A DNA stretch of 24,040 nucleotides from JAAFIP01 sp043774625 (GTDB lineage: Bacteria > Pseudomonadota > Gammaproteobacteria > Burkholderiales > Burkholderiaceae_C), in assembly GCA_043774625.1 (NCBI GenBank), contig JAYVTG010000024.1:1-24040 (forward strand), read 5' to 3'. The translations under genes and the position numbers were made by a program. The notes under the pieces were generated by a model, which worked only from the letters and a program-made list of their open reading frames with translations, had not been told where the DNA came from and ran no database searches. Below are positions 14,863 to 23,019 of the stretch, in pieces (positions within the stretch are counted from its first letter, which is position 1; every line of letters begins with the position of its first letter).

Positions 14863-17862
14863 ATGACCGACAAAGCTGTGACCGAAAAAGCACCCACTGA
14901 CAAAGTGGACTACCGCAAAACCCTGAACCTGCCCGACACACCTTTCCCCATGCGCGGCGATTTGCCCAAGCGCGAGCCGGGTTGGGTGAAAGACTGGGAA
15001 GCCAAAGGCACTTACAAGAAGCTGCGCGACGCACGCATCGGCGCGCCCCTGTTTGTGCTGCACGATGGCCCGCCCTATGCCAATGGCAGCATCCACATTG
15101 GCCACGCTGCCAACAAGATTTTGAAAGACATGATCGTCAAAGCCCGCCAGTTGGAAGGCTTTGACGCGCAATACATTCCCGGTTGGGACTGCCACGGTTT
15201 GCCGATTGAAAACGCGATTGAAAAACTGCATGGCAAAAAACTGGCCCCCACGTCCGCCGATGGCGTCCTGCCCCCCGAGGGGGCCGCTCAGGGGCTAGGG
15301 GGCGGCCCGTCGCCCCAGACCACCCGCGCGGACATCCAGGCCATGTGTCGCGCCTTTGCCACCGAGCAGATTGCAGGGCAAATGGCTGACTTCAAGCGCT
15401 TGGGCGTGCTGGGCAATTGGGACAAGCCTTACCGCACGATGGACTTTAAAAACGAAGCCGATGAAATCCGTGCGTTTAAGCGCGTGATGGAGCGCGGTTT
15501 TGTGTACCGGGGTTTGAAGCCTGTGTACTGGTGCTTTGACTGCGGCTCGTCCTTGGCAGAATTTGAGATTGAATACGCAGACAAAAAGTCTCAGACACTG
15601 GATGTTGGCTTTTTATGCGCAGAGCCAGACAGATTGTCCAAGGCATTTGGTGGCGTGAAGATCGACAAAGACGCCTTTGCCGTCATCTGGACGACGACAG
15701 CGTGGACGATCCCTGCCAACCAGGCGATGAACCTGAACCCTGAGCTGACCTACGCCCTGGTAGACACCGAACGCGGCTTGTTGGTGCTGGCCGAGTCGCT
15801 GGTAGAAAAGTGTATGGAGCGCTACCAACTCACCGGCAAAGTGGTCGCCACCTGCCCGGGCAAGGCGTTGGGCATGATTAACTTCAAGCACCCGCTGGCG
15901 CACGTGCACGCGGGCTACGACCGCTTGTCGCCCATCTATCTGGCCGACTACGCCACCGCAGACGACGGCACGGGCCTGGTGCACTCGTCACCCGCCTACG
16001 GTGTGGAAGACTTCAACAGTTGCGTTGCGCATGGCTTGCGATACGACGATATTTTGAACCCGGTGCAGGGCAATGGCCGTTATGCAGACGATTTGCCCTT
16101 GTTTGGCGGTTTGAATATTTGGAAAGCCTGCCCCGAGATCATCAACACCCTGCGCGACAATGGCCGCCTGTTTGCCACGCAAGACATTCAGCACAGCTAC
16201 CCGCATTGCTGGCGCCACAAAACGCCCGTCATCTACCGCGCGGCAGCGCAGTGGTTCATCCGCATGGACGACGCGGATGGACAAAGCGCCGCTGGCAGTG
16301 CGGGCGTGTTCACCAAAGACAAAGCGCCCAAAACCCTTCGCCAAACCGCGCTGGACGCCATCGAGCAAACCAATTTTTACCCCGACAGCGGCAAGAGCCG
16401 ACTGCGCGACATGATTGCAGGCCGCCCCGACTGGTGCATCAGCCGCCAGCGATCGTGGGGCGTGCCCCTACCCTTGTTTTTGCATAAAGACAGTGGCGAG
16501 TTGCACCCTAAGACGATGGAAATTCTGGACCTGGCTGCAACGATGGTCGAAGCGGGCGGCGTCGAAGCCTGGAGCAAGGCCAGCACGCAAGACATCTTTG
16601 CCAAAGTGAATGCGGGCGATGCCGAGGCTTACACCAAGAGCACCGACATTCTAGAAGTGTGGTTTGACTCCGGCACGACGCACACCACGGTGCTCAAAGG
16701 CTCACACCCTGGTAGCGGGCATAACGAGATTGACCCGCGCACCGGCCAACCCGGCCCCGAGGCCGATTTGTACCTGGAAGGCCATGACCAGCACCGCGGC
16801 TGGTTCCATTCGTCCCTGCTCACGGCGTGTGCCATGTACGACCGCGCACCGTATCGCGGCTTGCTCACCCACGGCTTTACCGTAGACGGCCAGGGCCGTA
16901 AGATGAGCAAGAGCATGGGCAACGTGGTGGCGCCGCAAGAAGTGAGCGACAAGTTGGGCGCCGAAATTATCCGCCTGTGGTGCGCGTCCACCGACTATTC
17001 GGGCGACTTGAGCATCGACGACAAAATTTTGGCGCGCGTGGTAGACACCTATCGGCGCATCCGCAATACGCTCAAGTTTTTGCTGGCCAATATCAGCGAC
17101 TTTGATGCAGCGACGGACGCTGTGCCGTTCGACCAGATGCTGGAGATTGACCGCTACGCCATGAGCCGGGCAAGCGCGTTGCAGACCGAGATTTTGGCGC
17201 ATTACAAGGTGTATGAATTTCACCCTGTAGTGGCCAAACTGCAGCTGTATTGCAGCGAAGACCTAGGCGGTTTTTACCTCGATATTTTGAAAGATCGCCT
17301 ATACACCACGGGTGCCAAGTCTTTGGCGCGCCGTAGCGCACAAACCGCGCTGTACCACATTACCCAGGCCATGCTGCGCTGGATGGCACCGTTTTTGAGC
17401 TTCACGGCTGAAGAGGCCTGGAGCGTGCTGGGTAAATCTTCTACGGGTACGGTCTTCACAGAAACGTATTGGAAATTTGCCGCCGCAGATACAGCCTTGT
17501 TAGGCAAGTGGAGTCGCATCCGCGAGATTCGCGATGCGGTGAACAAAGACATCGAAGTACTGCGTGCGGACGGCAAGGTTGGCTCGTCCTTGCAAGCCGA
17601 AGTAGAACTCACGGTACCCGATGCCGACTACGCCTTGCTCCGCAGCCTGGGTGATGATTTGAAGTTTGTCTTCATCACGTCTGCTATACAATTAATAGCT
17701 GGTCGCGCAATATCCACGCTGGCAACCGCCTCAAAACACAGGAAATGCGAGCGCTGCTGGCACTACCGTGCAGATGTAGGCCAAGACGCTGCCCACCCCG
17801 GCATCTGCACTCGCTGCACCAGCAACCTGTACGGCACTGGCGAAGTACGCCACTGCGCCTAA
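14863..17862 (+). CDS. ileS: Isoleucyl-tRNA synthetase
   Basis: Charges tRNA-Ile with isoleucine and edits misactivated valine; cytoplasmic, class Ia. The start ATG 14863 gives 999 residues; a longer open frame reaches into ribF but is not family-like. Motifs: HIGH (78-81) in PYANGSIHIGH, WDCHGLPIE (109-117), an editing domain with TTTAWTIPANQAM, KMSKS (680-684), the anticodon-binding helical domain, and a C-terminal zinc site with Cys962/965 and Cys982/985. Two insertions come from repeats: residues 137-149 (PPEGAAQGLGGGP) from a GC-rich REP-like element, and 941-954 just before the zinc site from the ~40-bp repeat. The length is above the ~940-960 usual for this type. It is the middle gene of ribF-ileS-lspA. 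Confidence 0.97.
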   Translation: MTDKAVTEKAPTDKVDYRKTLNLPDTPFPMRGDLPKREPGWVKDWEAKGTYKKLRDARIGAPLFVLHDGPPYANGSIHIGHAANKILKDMIVKARQLEGFDAQYIPGWDCHGLPIENAIEKLHGKKLAPTSADGVLPPEGAAQGLGGGPSPQTTRADIQAMCRAFATEQIAGQMADFKRLGVLGNWDKPYRTMDFKNEADEIRAFKRVMERGFVYRGLKPVYWCFDCGSSLAEFEIEYADKKSQTLDVGFLCAEPDRLSKAFGGVKIDKDAFAVIWTTTAWTIPANQAMNLNPELTYALVDTERGLLVLAESLVEKCMERYQLTGKVVATCPGKALGMINFKHPLAHVHAGYDRLSPIYLADYATADDGTGLVHSSPAYGVEDFNSCVAHGLRYDDILNPVQGNGRYADDLPLFGGLNIWKACPEIINTLRDNGRLFATQDIQHSYPHCWRHKTPVIYRAAAQWFIRMDDADGQSAAGSAGVFTKDKAPKTLRQTALDAIEQTNFYPDSGKSRLRDMIAGRPDWCISRQRSWGVPLPLFLHKDSGELHPKTMEILDLAATMVEAGGVEAWSKASTQDIFAKVNAGDAEAYTKSTDILEVWFDSGTTHTTVLKGSHPGSGHNEIDPRTGQPGPEADLYLEGHDQHRGWFHSSLLTACAMYDRAPYRGLLTHGFTVDGQGRKMSKSMGNVVAPQEVSDKLGAEIIRLWCASTDYSGDLSIDDKILARVVDTYRRIRNTLKFLLANISDFDAATDAVPFDQMLEIDRYAMSRASALQTEILAHYKVYEFHPVVAKLQLYCSEDLGGFYLDILKDRLYTTGAKSLARRSAQTALYHITQAMLRWMAPFLSFTAEEAWSVLGKSSTGTVFTETYWKFAAADTALLGKWSRIREIRDAVNKDIEVLRADGKVGSSLQAEVELTVPDADYALLRSLGDDLKFVFITSAIQLIAGRAISTLATASKHRKCERCWHYRADVGQDAAHPGICTRCTSNLYGTGEVRHCA
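15271..15308. repeat. GC-rich REP-like palindromic element inside ileS
   Basis: CCCCCC-GA-GGGGG followed by CCGCTCAGGGGC and GGGGGCGGCCC is self-complementary and close in layout to the element at 14153-14202. It is in frame and encodes PPEGAAQGLGGGP, inserted shortly before the conserved CRAFATEQI helix. Confidence 0.7.
17683..17723 (+). repeat. ~40-bp interspersed repeat, copy inside ileS
   Basis: GCTATACAATTAATAGC, then GCGCAATAT and ACGCTGGC, keep the order and spacing of the intergenic copies. The copy is in frame and encodes IleS residues 941-954 (AIQLIAGRAISTLA), seven residues before the first zinc Cys. Confidence 0.75.
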
Positions 17863-17875
17863 TTAAGAATTCACC

Positions 17876-18385
17876 ATGGCAAGAACTTATTTTTCATCCA
17901 AATCATCTGGCACGGTGGGCATGCTACCTTGGCTGGGTCTGGCGCTCATTATTTTCTTGGCAGACCAGTTCACCAAGACATTGATTCTGGGTTACTACCA
18001 GCTAGGCGACAGTACCTACGTCACAGGTTTCTTCAACATTGTGCGGGCACACAATACAGGCGCAGCCTTCAGTTTTTTGGCCAATGCAGGAGGCTGGCAG
18101 CGCTGGTTTTTTACCGCTATTGGCGTGGCGGCCACCCTCTTGATTGTATGGATGCTGCGCTCTCACGGTGGCCAAAAACTCTTCGCCTTTGCACTGTCAT
18201 GCATCCTGGGTGGTGCACTGGGCAACGTGGTAGACCGTTTCATACACGGTTACGTAGTGGACTTTTTGGACTTTCACCTCGCAGGCTGGCACTTTCCAGC
18301 ATTCAACGTTGCCGATAGCGGCATCACCATCGGTGCAGCGTGTTTGATACTGGACGAGTTGCTGCGCGTGCGGCGCGGAAAGTAG
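17876..18385 (+). CDS. lspA: Lipoprotein signal peptidase (signal peptidase II)
   Basis: An inner-membrane aspartyl protease that removes signal peptides from lipidated prolipoproteins, of which the hydrolase at 2745-4160 would be one. The 169-residue product has about four membrane segments and the family signatures: DQFTK (30-34), HNTGAAFSFL (59-68), catalytic Asp120 in GNVVDRF and catalytic Asp147 in FNVADSGI. It starts 13 nt after ileS; the ribosome site is weak (AAGA), so coupling with ileS is likely. Confidence 0.96.
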   Translation: MARTYFSSKSSGTVGMLPWLGLALIIFLADQFTKTLILGYYQLGDSTYVTGFFNIVRAHNTGAAFSFLANAGGWQRWFFTAIGVAATLLIVWMLRSHGGQKLFAFALSCILGGALGNVVDRFIHGYVVDFLDFHLAGWHFPAFNVADSGITIGAACLILDELLRVRRGK

Positions 18386-18493
18386 CCTGCAGAAAGTAAG
18401 GCTCTTTCAAAGTAACTTCTAGGCTTGTATTGGATTCCGTTAGAGCGGACGGATGTGCGAGGCCTTGTGATGAACGCATTAAGCACATATTTT

Positions 18494-18530
18494 GCTATTA
18501 TTTAAATAGCAGCTTGCGCAGCATCTACGT
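18494..18530 (+). repeat. ~40-bp interspersed repeat, intergenic copy (diverged 3' end)
   Basis: GCTATTATTTAAATAGC, then AGCTTGCGCA and TCTACGT. The palindromic head is intact but the distal ACGCTGGC end is degraded. It lies about 30 nt upstream of the DUF1345 gene. Confidence 0.7.
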
Positions 18531-18562
18531 AGATAAAAAACACTTTAAGTAACCACAACTTT

Positions 18563-19243
18563 ATGACTCACCAGTATCTTTCTTTGCGTTTCATCGTGCA
18601 CACCGTCAAGGCTCGTCCAAGGCTATTTATCGCAATTTTCTTGGCGTGCCTGGTTGGGATTTGTATACCCACAGATTGGGCGTCCCGCGCCACCACCCGC
18701 TTTTTGATTGCCTGGAATATTGGCGTGCTGGCTTACCTGGGCTTGGCCACGCAGATGTGCCTGCAATCTAACCCCGAAGCCATTCGCAGGCGTGCTCGTG
18801 TGCAGGCAGAAAGCCGCATGATCACCATCATTCTGGTCATCATTGCTGCTATTGCGGCCCAATCAGCCATTGTGGTTGAGCTGGCCACAGTCAAAGACTT
18901 GCATGGCGCGTTAAAAAGTGTGCATGTTGCATTGACAGCGCTCACCATCGTTTCGGCCTGGACCTTTACCCACACGATGTTTGCGCTGCACTATGCTCAC
19001 GATTACTACGACGCAGTGGCCCACCAGCGCCCACCGGGCTTGGAGTTTGCAGGTACGCCAGACCCGGAATATGGCGACTTTCTATACTGCGCTTTTATCG
19101 TTGGCACATCGGGTCAGACAGCGGATGTCAGCTTTAGCAATAAGTCCATGCGCCGTCTGGGCTTGGTGCACAGCGTTCTGGCCTTTGTATTTAACACAAC
19201 GTTGCTGGCGATGACGATCAATATGGCGGCTAGTCTCTTTTAG
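18563..19243 (+). CDS. DUF1345 family membrane protein
   Basis: A 226-residue inner-membrane protein of unknown function. Hydrophobic segments appear near 21-38, 46-65, 86-106, 120-140 and 200-222. The family core is clear: THTMFALHYAHDYYD (about 135-149), then PGLEFAGTPDPEYGDFLYCAF and GTSGQTADVSFSNKSMRRLGL (about 177-197), ending in HSVLAFVFNTTLLAMTINM. No ribosome site of note precedes the ATG. It is flanked on both sides by copies of the ~40-bp repeat, and the neighbours give no functional hint. Confidence 0.9.
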   Translation: MTHQYLSLRFIVHTVKARPRLFIAIFLACLVGICIPTDWASRATTRFLIAWNIGVLAYLGLATQMCLQSNPEAIRRRARVQAESRMITIILVIIAAIAAQSAIVVELATVKDLHGALKSVHVALTALTIVSAWTFTHTMFALHYAHDYYDAVAHQRPPGLEFAGTPDPEYGDFLYCAFIVGTSGQTADVSFSNKSMRRLGLVHSVLAFVFNTTLLAMTINMAASLF

Positions 19244-19279
19244 TAGACTGCTGACAACTATCTTCGGGTTTCCTGTTCA

Positions 19280-19319
19280 CTATATTTTTGATAGCTGCTC
19301 GCGCATATTGCACGCTGGC
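19280..19319 (+). repeat. ~40-bp interspersed repeat, intergenic copy
   Basis: CTATATTTTTGATAGC, then GCTCGCGCATATTG and ACGCTGGC: a full-length copy, 36 nt after the DUF1345 stop and just before the likely promoter of the Na/Pi-cotransporter gene. Confidence 0.8.
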
Positions 19320-19330
19320 GTTAGGGCAAT

Positions 19331-19359
19331 TTGTCACCTAAAATACTTCCCAATATGTC
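19331..19359 (+). promoter_or_regulatory. Possible promoter of the Na/Pi-cotransporter gene
   Basis: TTGTCA (19331-19336) and TATGTC (19354-19359) are spaced 17 bp, 33 nt upstream of the ATG. No Pho-box-like direct repeats are evident. Confidence 0.4.
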
Positions 19360-19392
19360 ATTGAAGGCGTATAGTCCTCAACTCAGCTATTT

Positions 19393-21069
19393 ATGAAGCA
19401 CTTACTCAATCTGCTAGCCGCCATTGCCCTGCTCGTATGGGGCACTCACCTGGTGCGCACCGGCATTTTGCGTGTATTTGGCGCTAACCTGCGGCACATT
19501 CTGGCGCGAGCTACGGGCAACCGTATGACGGCAGCACTGGCGGGCGTGGGCGTTACCGCAGTGGTGCAATCCAGCACGGCCACAGCGCTGATCGTGTCGG
19601 CCTTTGTCGGGCAAGGCCTGGTTGCCCTGCCCGCTGCACTGGCCGTTATGCTAGGGGCTGACGTGGGTACCAGCCTGATGGCGGTGGTGTTTCATTTTGA
19701 TTTGAGCTGGTTATCGCCGCTCTTTATCTTTTTGGGTGTTGTGCTTTTCATTGCGAGACAAAGCACCACCGTAGGCCGCGTGGGTCGCATTTTGATCGGT
19801 CTGGGGTTGATGCTGCTGGCACTGGCGCTCATTTCTGAATCTACCCGCGTGCTGACGCAATCGCCAGTGGTGCAGGCTGCGCTCAAGTCTCTAAGCAGCG
19901 ACTTGCTACTGGAGATCACCATTGGCGCTGTCATTGCTGTGCTGGCCTATTCCAGCCTGGCCACGGTTTTGTTGGTTGCCACTCTGGCTGCATCGCAAAT
20001 GACACCGCTGGACGTAGCGCTGGGTCTGGTGTTGGGTGCCAACCTGGGCAGCGGCCTGCTGGCCGTGCTCACTACGCTCAAGTCCACGCTGGCAATTCGC
20101 CAGGTGCCTTTGGGCAATTTTTTCTTTAAACTCATCGGTGTGCTGATAGCTGCACCCTTGGTGGGTTTATGGATCAAGCATGTGTCACCCATGCTGGGCG
20201 GCACAGCCACGCAAGTGGTGACCTTCCATTTGGCTTTTAACCTGATGGTGGCACTGGGTTTGATTTGCTTTACCGGCCTGATGGCCCGCTGGGTAAAACA
20301 AGCTTTACCCGAAGTAAGAGACCCCAGCGCACGGCCACGGCATTTAGACCCTACAGCATTGGCTACGCCCTCGCTGGCCATCAGTTGCGCCGCGCGTGAG
20401 GCATTGCACCAGGCAGATGTGGTGGAAACCATGCTGCGCGGCACGCTCACAGTGATCAAAGACAATAATCTGGAGCTGGCCGAAAAACTGCGCGAACTGG
20501 ACGACACCGTAGACGAGTTGTACAGCGCCATCAAATACTATCTGACCAAAATTTCACGCCAGGCACTGAGCGATGAAGAAAGCCGCCGCTGGACAGACAT
20601 CATCAGCTTTACCATCAACATGGAGCAGATTGGCGACATTATTGAACGCGTATTGCTGGATGTAGAAGACAAAAAAATTAAACGCGCACGTAACTTTTCT
20701 GACGCGGGCATGGCAGAAATCGTGGACATGCACGCCCGCCTGGTGAGCAATCTGCGCCTGGGCATGAGCGTGTTTCTCAACGGTAATGTGCGTGACGCGC
20801 AAAAACTGCTCGAAGAAAAAGCCCGCTTTCGCAATCTGGAGCTGGCCTACTCGGCCACCCACCTGGAGCGGCTGGCTGACAACACCTTGCAGAGCATCGA
20901 AACCAGCAGCCTGCACCTGGACTTGATCAGCGAGCTCAAGCGCATCAATTCGCATATCTGCTCGATTGCCTATCCGATTTTAGATTCTGCAGGCGCGCTA
21001 AGCCCTACGCGATTGCGGCAAGCTGAACTGTTGCAAGCCAGTGAGCCTATGCCTCTGGGCAAGCTCTAA
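19393..21069 (+). CDS. Na/Pi-cotransporter II family protein with PhoU-like domain
   Basis: A 558-residue inner-membrane protein of the NptA/YjbB type, expected to move phosphate coupled to sodium, in E. coli YjbB as an exporter. The membrane part (about 1-300) contains the family repeat motif VVQSSTATALIVSAFVGQG (58-76), LGADVGTSLMAVV (87-99) and the second-half counterpart LGANLGSGLLAVL. The soluble C-terminal part (about 325-540) is all-helical and PhoU-like (ELRELDDTVDELYSAIKYYL, TDIISFTINMEQIGDIIERVL). No pst/pho genes are nearby. The gene ends one base from the convergent DUF1853 gene. Confidence 0.92.
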   Translation: MKHLLNLLAAIALLVWGTHLVRTGILRVFGANLRHILARATGNRMTAALAGVGVTAVVQSSTATALIVSAFVGQGLVALPAALAVMLGADVGTSLMAVVFHFDLSWLSPLFIFLGVVLFIARQSTTVGRVGRILIGLGLMLLALALISESTRVLTQSPVVQAALKSLSSDLLLEITIGAVIAVLAYSSLATVLLVATLAASQMTPLDVALGLVLGANLGSGLLAVLTTLKSTLAIRQVPLGNFFFKLIGVLIAAPLVGLWIKHVSPMLGGTATQVVTFHLAFNLMVALGLICFTGLMARWVKQALPEVRDPSARPRHLDPTALATPSLAISCAAREALHQADVVETMLRGTLTVIKDNNLELAEKLRELDDTVDELYSAIKYYLTKISRQALSDEESRRWTDIISFTINMEQIGDIIERVLLDVEDKKIKRARNFSDAGMAEIVDMHARLVSNLRLGMSVFLNGNVRDAQKLLEEKARFRNLELAYSATHLERLADNTLQSIETSSLHLDLISELKRINSHICSIAYPILDSAGALSPTRLRQAELLQASEPMPLGKL

Positions 21070-21070
21070 G

Positions 21071-21961
21071 TTAGCTTGCGCATCCACCGCCGTAGCGGAT
21101 AAAAAAGCGCTGCACTTCAGCAGGCAGGTCACCATCGCTCAGTTGCACAATCATCTGCGCGTCGTCTCTGCCCTGGCTGGCAGCCCAATGTTGCGCCAGA
21201 GTGTGCGCCATGGCATCGCGTTGCAGCAGTTGTGTACCACTTGCCAACATTGACAATGCAGCAACAGGTGCCATCCACTGCAAACGCGACAAATGCACGT
21301 AACGTGCGGCAGGCAGCAACTGCATATCGGCATGCTGTATCCACCAGCCTTTGCAATGATGAGGGTTCAGAGCCGCACAGGTGGGCACAGCACAACCCCA
21401 ACGGTAAAACATCCAGCCACGTGTAATGGCTTGCGCCTGCCATGCGTGCGCGCCCCAGGGTGCTGGTGGTGTATGGGTAAGCTGCTTGGCAAACACCTTG
21501 TTCCATTTATGCGCCAAGGTCTCTATGTTATTGGGGCCCAAAAAATCATCGGGCGATACGCTGCTGGCGCTGGACATGCACAGAAAAAATTTGACGGCCA
21601 GTTCCCAGTGCAGGCGCTGGCCCTGCGGGCCTGTCAGCAGAAAGTCGATTTCACCTAAAGTTGCGCCAGTATTACCACGCAGTTGCACGTGCGCTGCCTG
21701 CAACTGGTGCACTGGCCCGTGGGTCAGGTAAAACTCCAGCAAATGTTCTGCGCGGTGGCCCAGGCGTTTGGTGGTGCGGGTTTGCATCCACTGCACCAGC
21801 GCATCAGAACTGAGTTGAAGTTGGGTCAACCAATCCGACACACTGTGCGCGTCTTGCGGTGTCCACACAAAACTGTCTGCCAATGCAGACGGCATAGGGC
21901 GCAGCAGGCTGGGCGACAGCAGTAGCCAGCGCAGCGCAGCCAGGTACTGTGCTGCGCTCAA
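21071..21961 (-). CDS. DUF1853 family protein
   Basis: A 296-residue protein of unknown function. Family features: an N-terminal LAALRWLLLSPSLL helix, RLGHRAEHLLEFYL (about 66-79), the GEIDFLL...LHWELAVKFFL core (about 103-127) with alternating acidic and Lys residues that recalls PD-(D/E)XK nuclease folds (inference), and GPNNIETLAHKWNKVF (about 142-157). The only start that keeps the conserved N-terminus is TTG 21961; an upstream in-frame TGA rules out longer forms. Just upstream, GTGATGGTG occurs twice in tandem. It follows the quinone oxidoreductase gene by 46 nt on the same strand. Confidence 0.85.
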   Translation of the reverse strand: MSAAQYLAALRWLLLSPSLLRPMPSALADSFVWTPQDAHSVSDWLTQLQLSSDALVQWMQTRTTKRLGHRAEHLLEFYLTHGPVHQLQAAHVQLRGNTGATLGEIDFLLTGPQGQRLHWELAVKFFLCMSSASSVSPDDFLGPNNIETLAHKWNKVFAKQLTHTPPAPWGAHAWQAQAITRGWMFYRWGCAVPTCAALNPHHCKGWWIQHADMQLLPAARYVHLSRLQWMAPVAALSMLASGTQLLQRDAMAHTLAQHWAASQGRDDAQMIVQLSDGDLPAEVQRFFIRYGGGCAS

Positions 21962-22007
21962 GTCAGAACACCATCACCGCACCATCACAGTACCACCACG
22001 GTTAGGC

Positions 22008-22991
22008 TTACGGCAGCAATACCGTCGTACCCGTCGTCTTGCGCGCTTCCAGGTCACGGTGCGCTTGCTGCACGTCGGCCAGCGGGTAGCGCTGGTCAAT
22101 GGGTATGCGCACCTTGCCGCTGGCTACCATGGCAAACAGATCGTCAGCCATGGCTTGGGTGCTCTCGCGCGTGGCGATGTGGGTAAACAGCGTGGGGCGC
22201 GTCACATACAGCGAACCCTTGGCGCCCAAGATGCCAATGTCAATCGGGTCTACCTTGCCCGAGGCATTGCCAAAGCTGGCTAAGAGGCCAAAGGGCGAGA
22301 TGCAGTCCAGCGACTTCATGAAGGTGTCTTTGCCTACAGCGTCATACGCCACCTTCACTCCTTTGCCACCGGTAATGTCTTTCACCTTGGCGACAAAATC
22401 GTCTTGGCTGTAGTTGATGACGTGCGCTGCACCATGGTCCAGCGCCATCTGGCATTTGGCGTCGGTACTGGCCGTGCCAATCAAATTCAGACCCAGCGCT
22501 TTGGCCCACTGGCACATGATCAAACCTACACCGCCCGCAGCGGCGTGGAACAACACGTAGTCTCCTGCTTGCAAACCACCTGCAGGCAAGGTTTTACGCA
22601 ACAGGTATTGCGCCGTTAAACCCTTGAGCATCATGGCAGCGCCGGTTTCAAAACTGATGGCGTCAGGCAGCTTGCACACGCACTTGGCAGGCATGACGCG
22701 CACGTCGCAATAGCTGCCCGGGGGCTGGCTGGCATAGGCTGCGCGGTCGCCCACTTTCAGGTGGGTAACGCCCTCGCCAACGGCCTCAATCACGCCTGCG
22801 CCTTCCATGCCCAGCCGCAGGGGCAGGGGCAATGCATACACGCCTGCGCGCTGGTAAATGTCGATGTAGTTCAAGCCCACCGCGTGATGGCGAATGCGCA
22901 CCTCGCCAGCACCCGGCTCGCCTACCGTTACATCGACCAGTTTCATATTCTCTGGTCCACCGACTTGCTCTATCACGACTGTTTTAGCCAT
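22008..22991 (-). CDS. NADPH:quinone oxidoreductase (zinc-independent, MDR superfamily)
   Basis: A 327-residue cytoplasmic QorA-like enzyme that reduces quinones or other enones with NADPH. It has a GroES-like N-terminal domain with HAVGLNYIDIYQRAGVY (36-52) and GMEGAGVIEAVGEGV (61-75), and a Rossmann NADPH-binding motif AAGGVG (151-156). The zinc-binding Cys/His set of alcohol dehydrogenases is absent. AAGGAG seven nt before the ATG is a strong ribosome site. It starts 28 nt after the EamA transporter stop, so both are probably on one transcript. Confidence 0.93.
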   Translation of the reverse strand: MAKTVVIEQVGGPENMKLVDVTVGEPGAGEVRIRHHAVGLNYIDIYQRAGVYALPLPLRLGMEGAGVIEAVGEGVTHLKVGDRAAYASQPPGSYCDVRVMPAKCVCKLPDAISFETGAAMMLKGLTAQYLLRKTLPAGGLQAGDYVLFHAAAGGVGLIMCQWAKALGLNLIGTASTDAKCQMALDHGAAHVINYSQDDFVAKVKDITGGKGVKVAYDAVGKDTFMKSLDCISPFGLLASFGNASGKVDPIDIGILGAKGSLYVTRPTLFTHIATRESTQAMADDLFAMVASGKVRIPIDQRYPLADVQQAHRDLEARKTTGTTVLLP

Positions 22992-23019
22992 TTTGAATCT
23001 CCTTTAGTTTGGATGAAAA

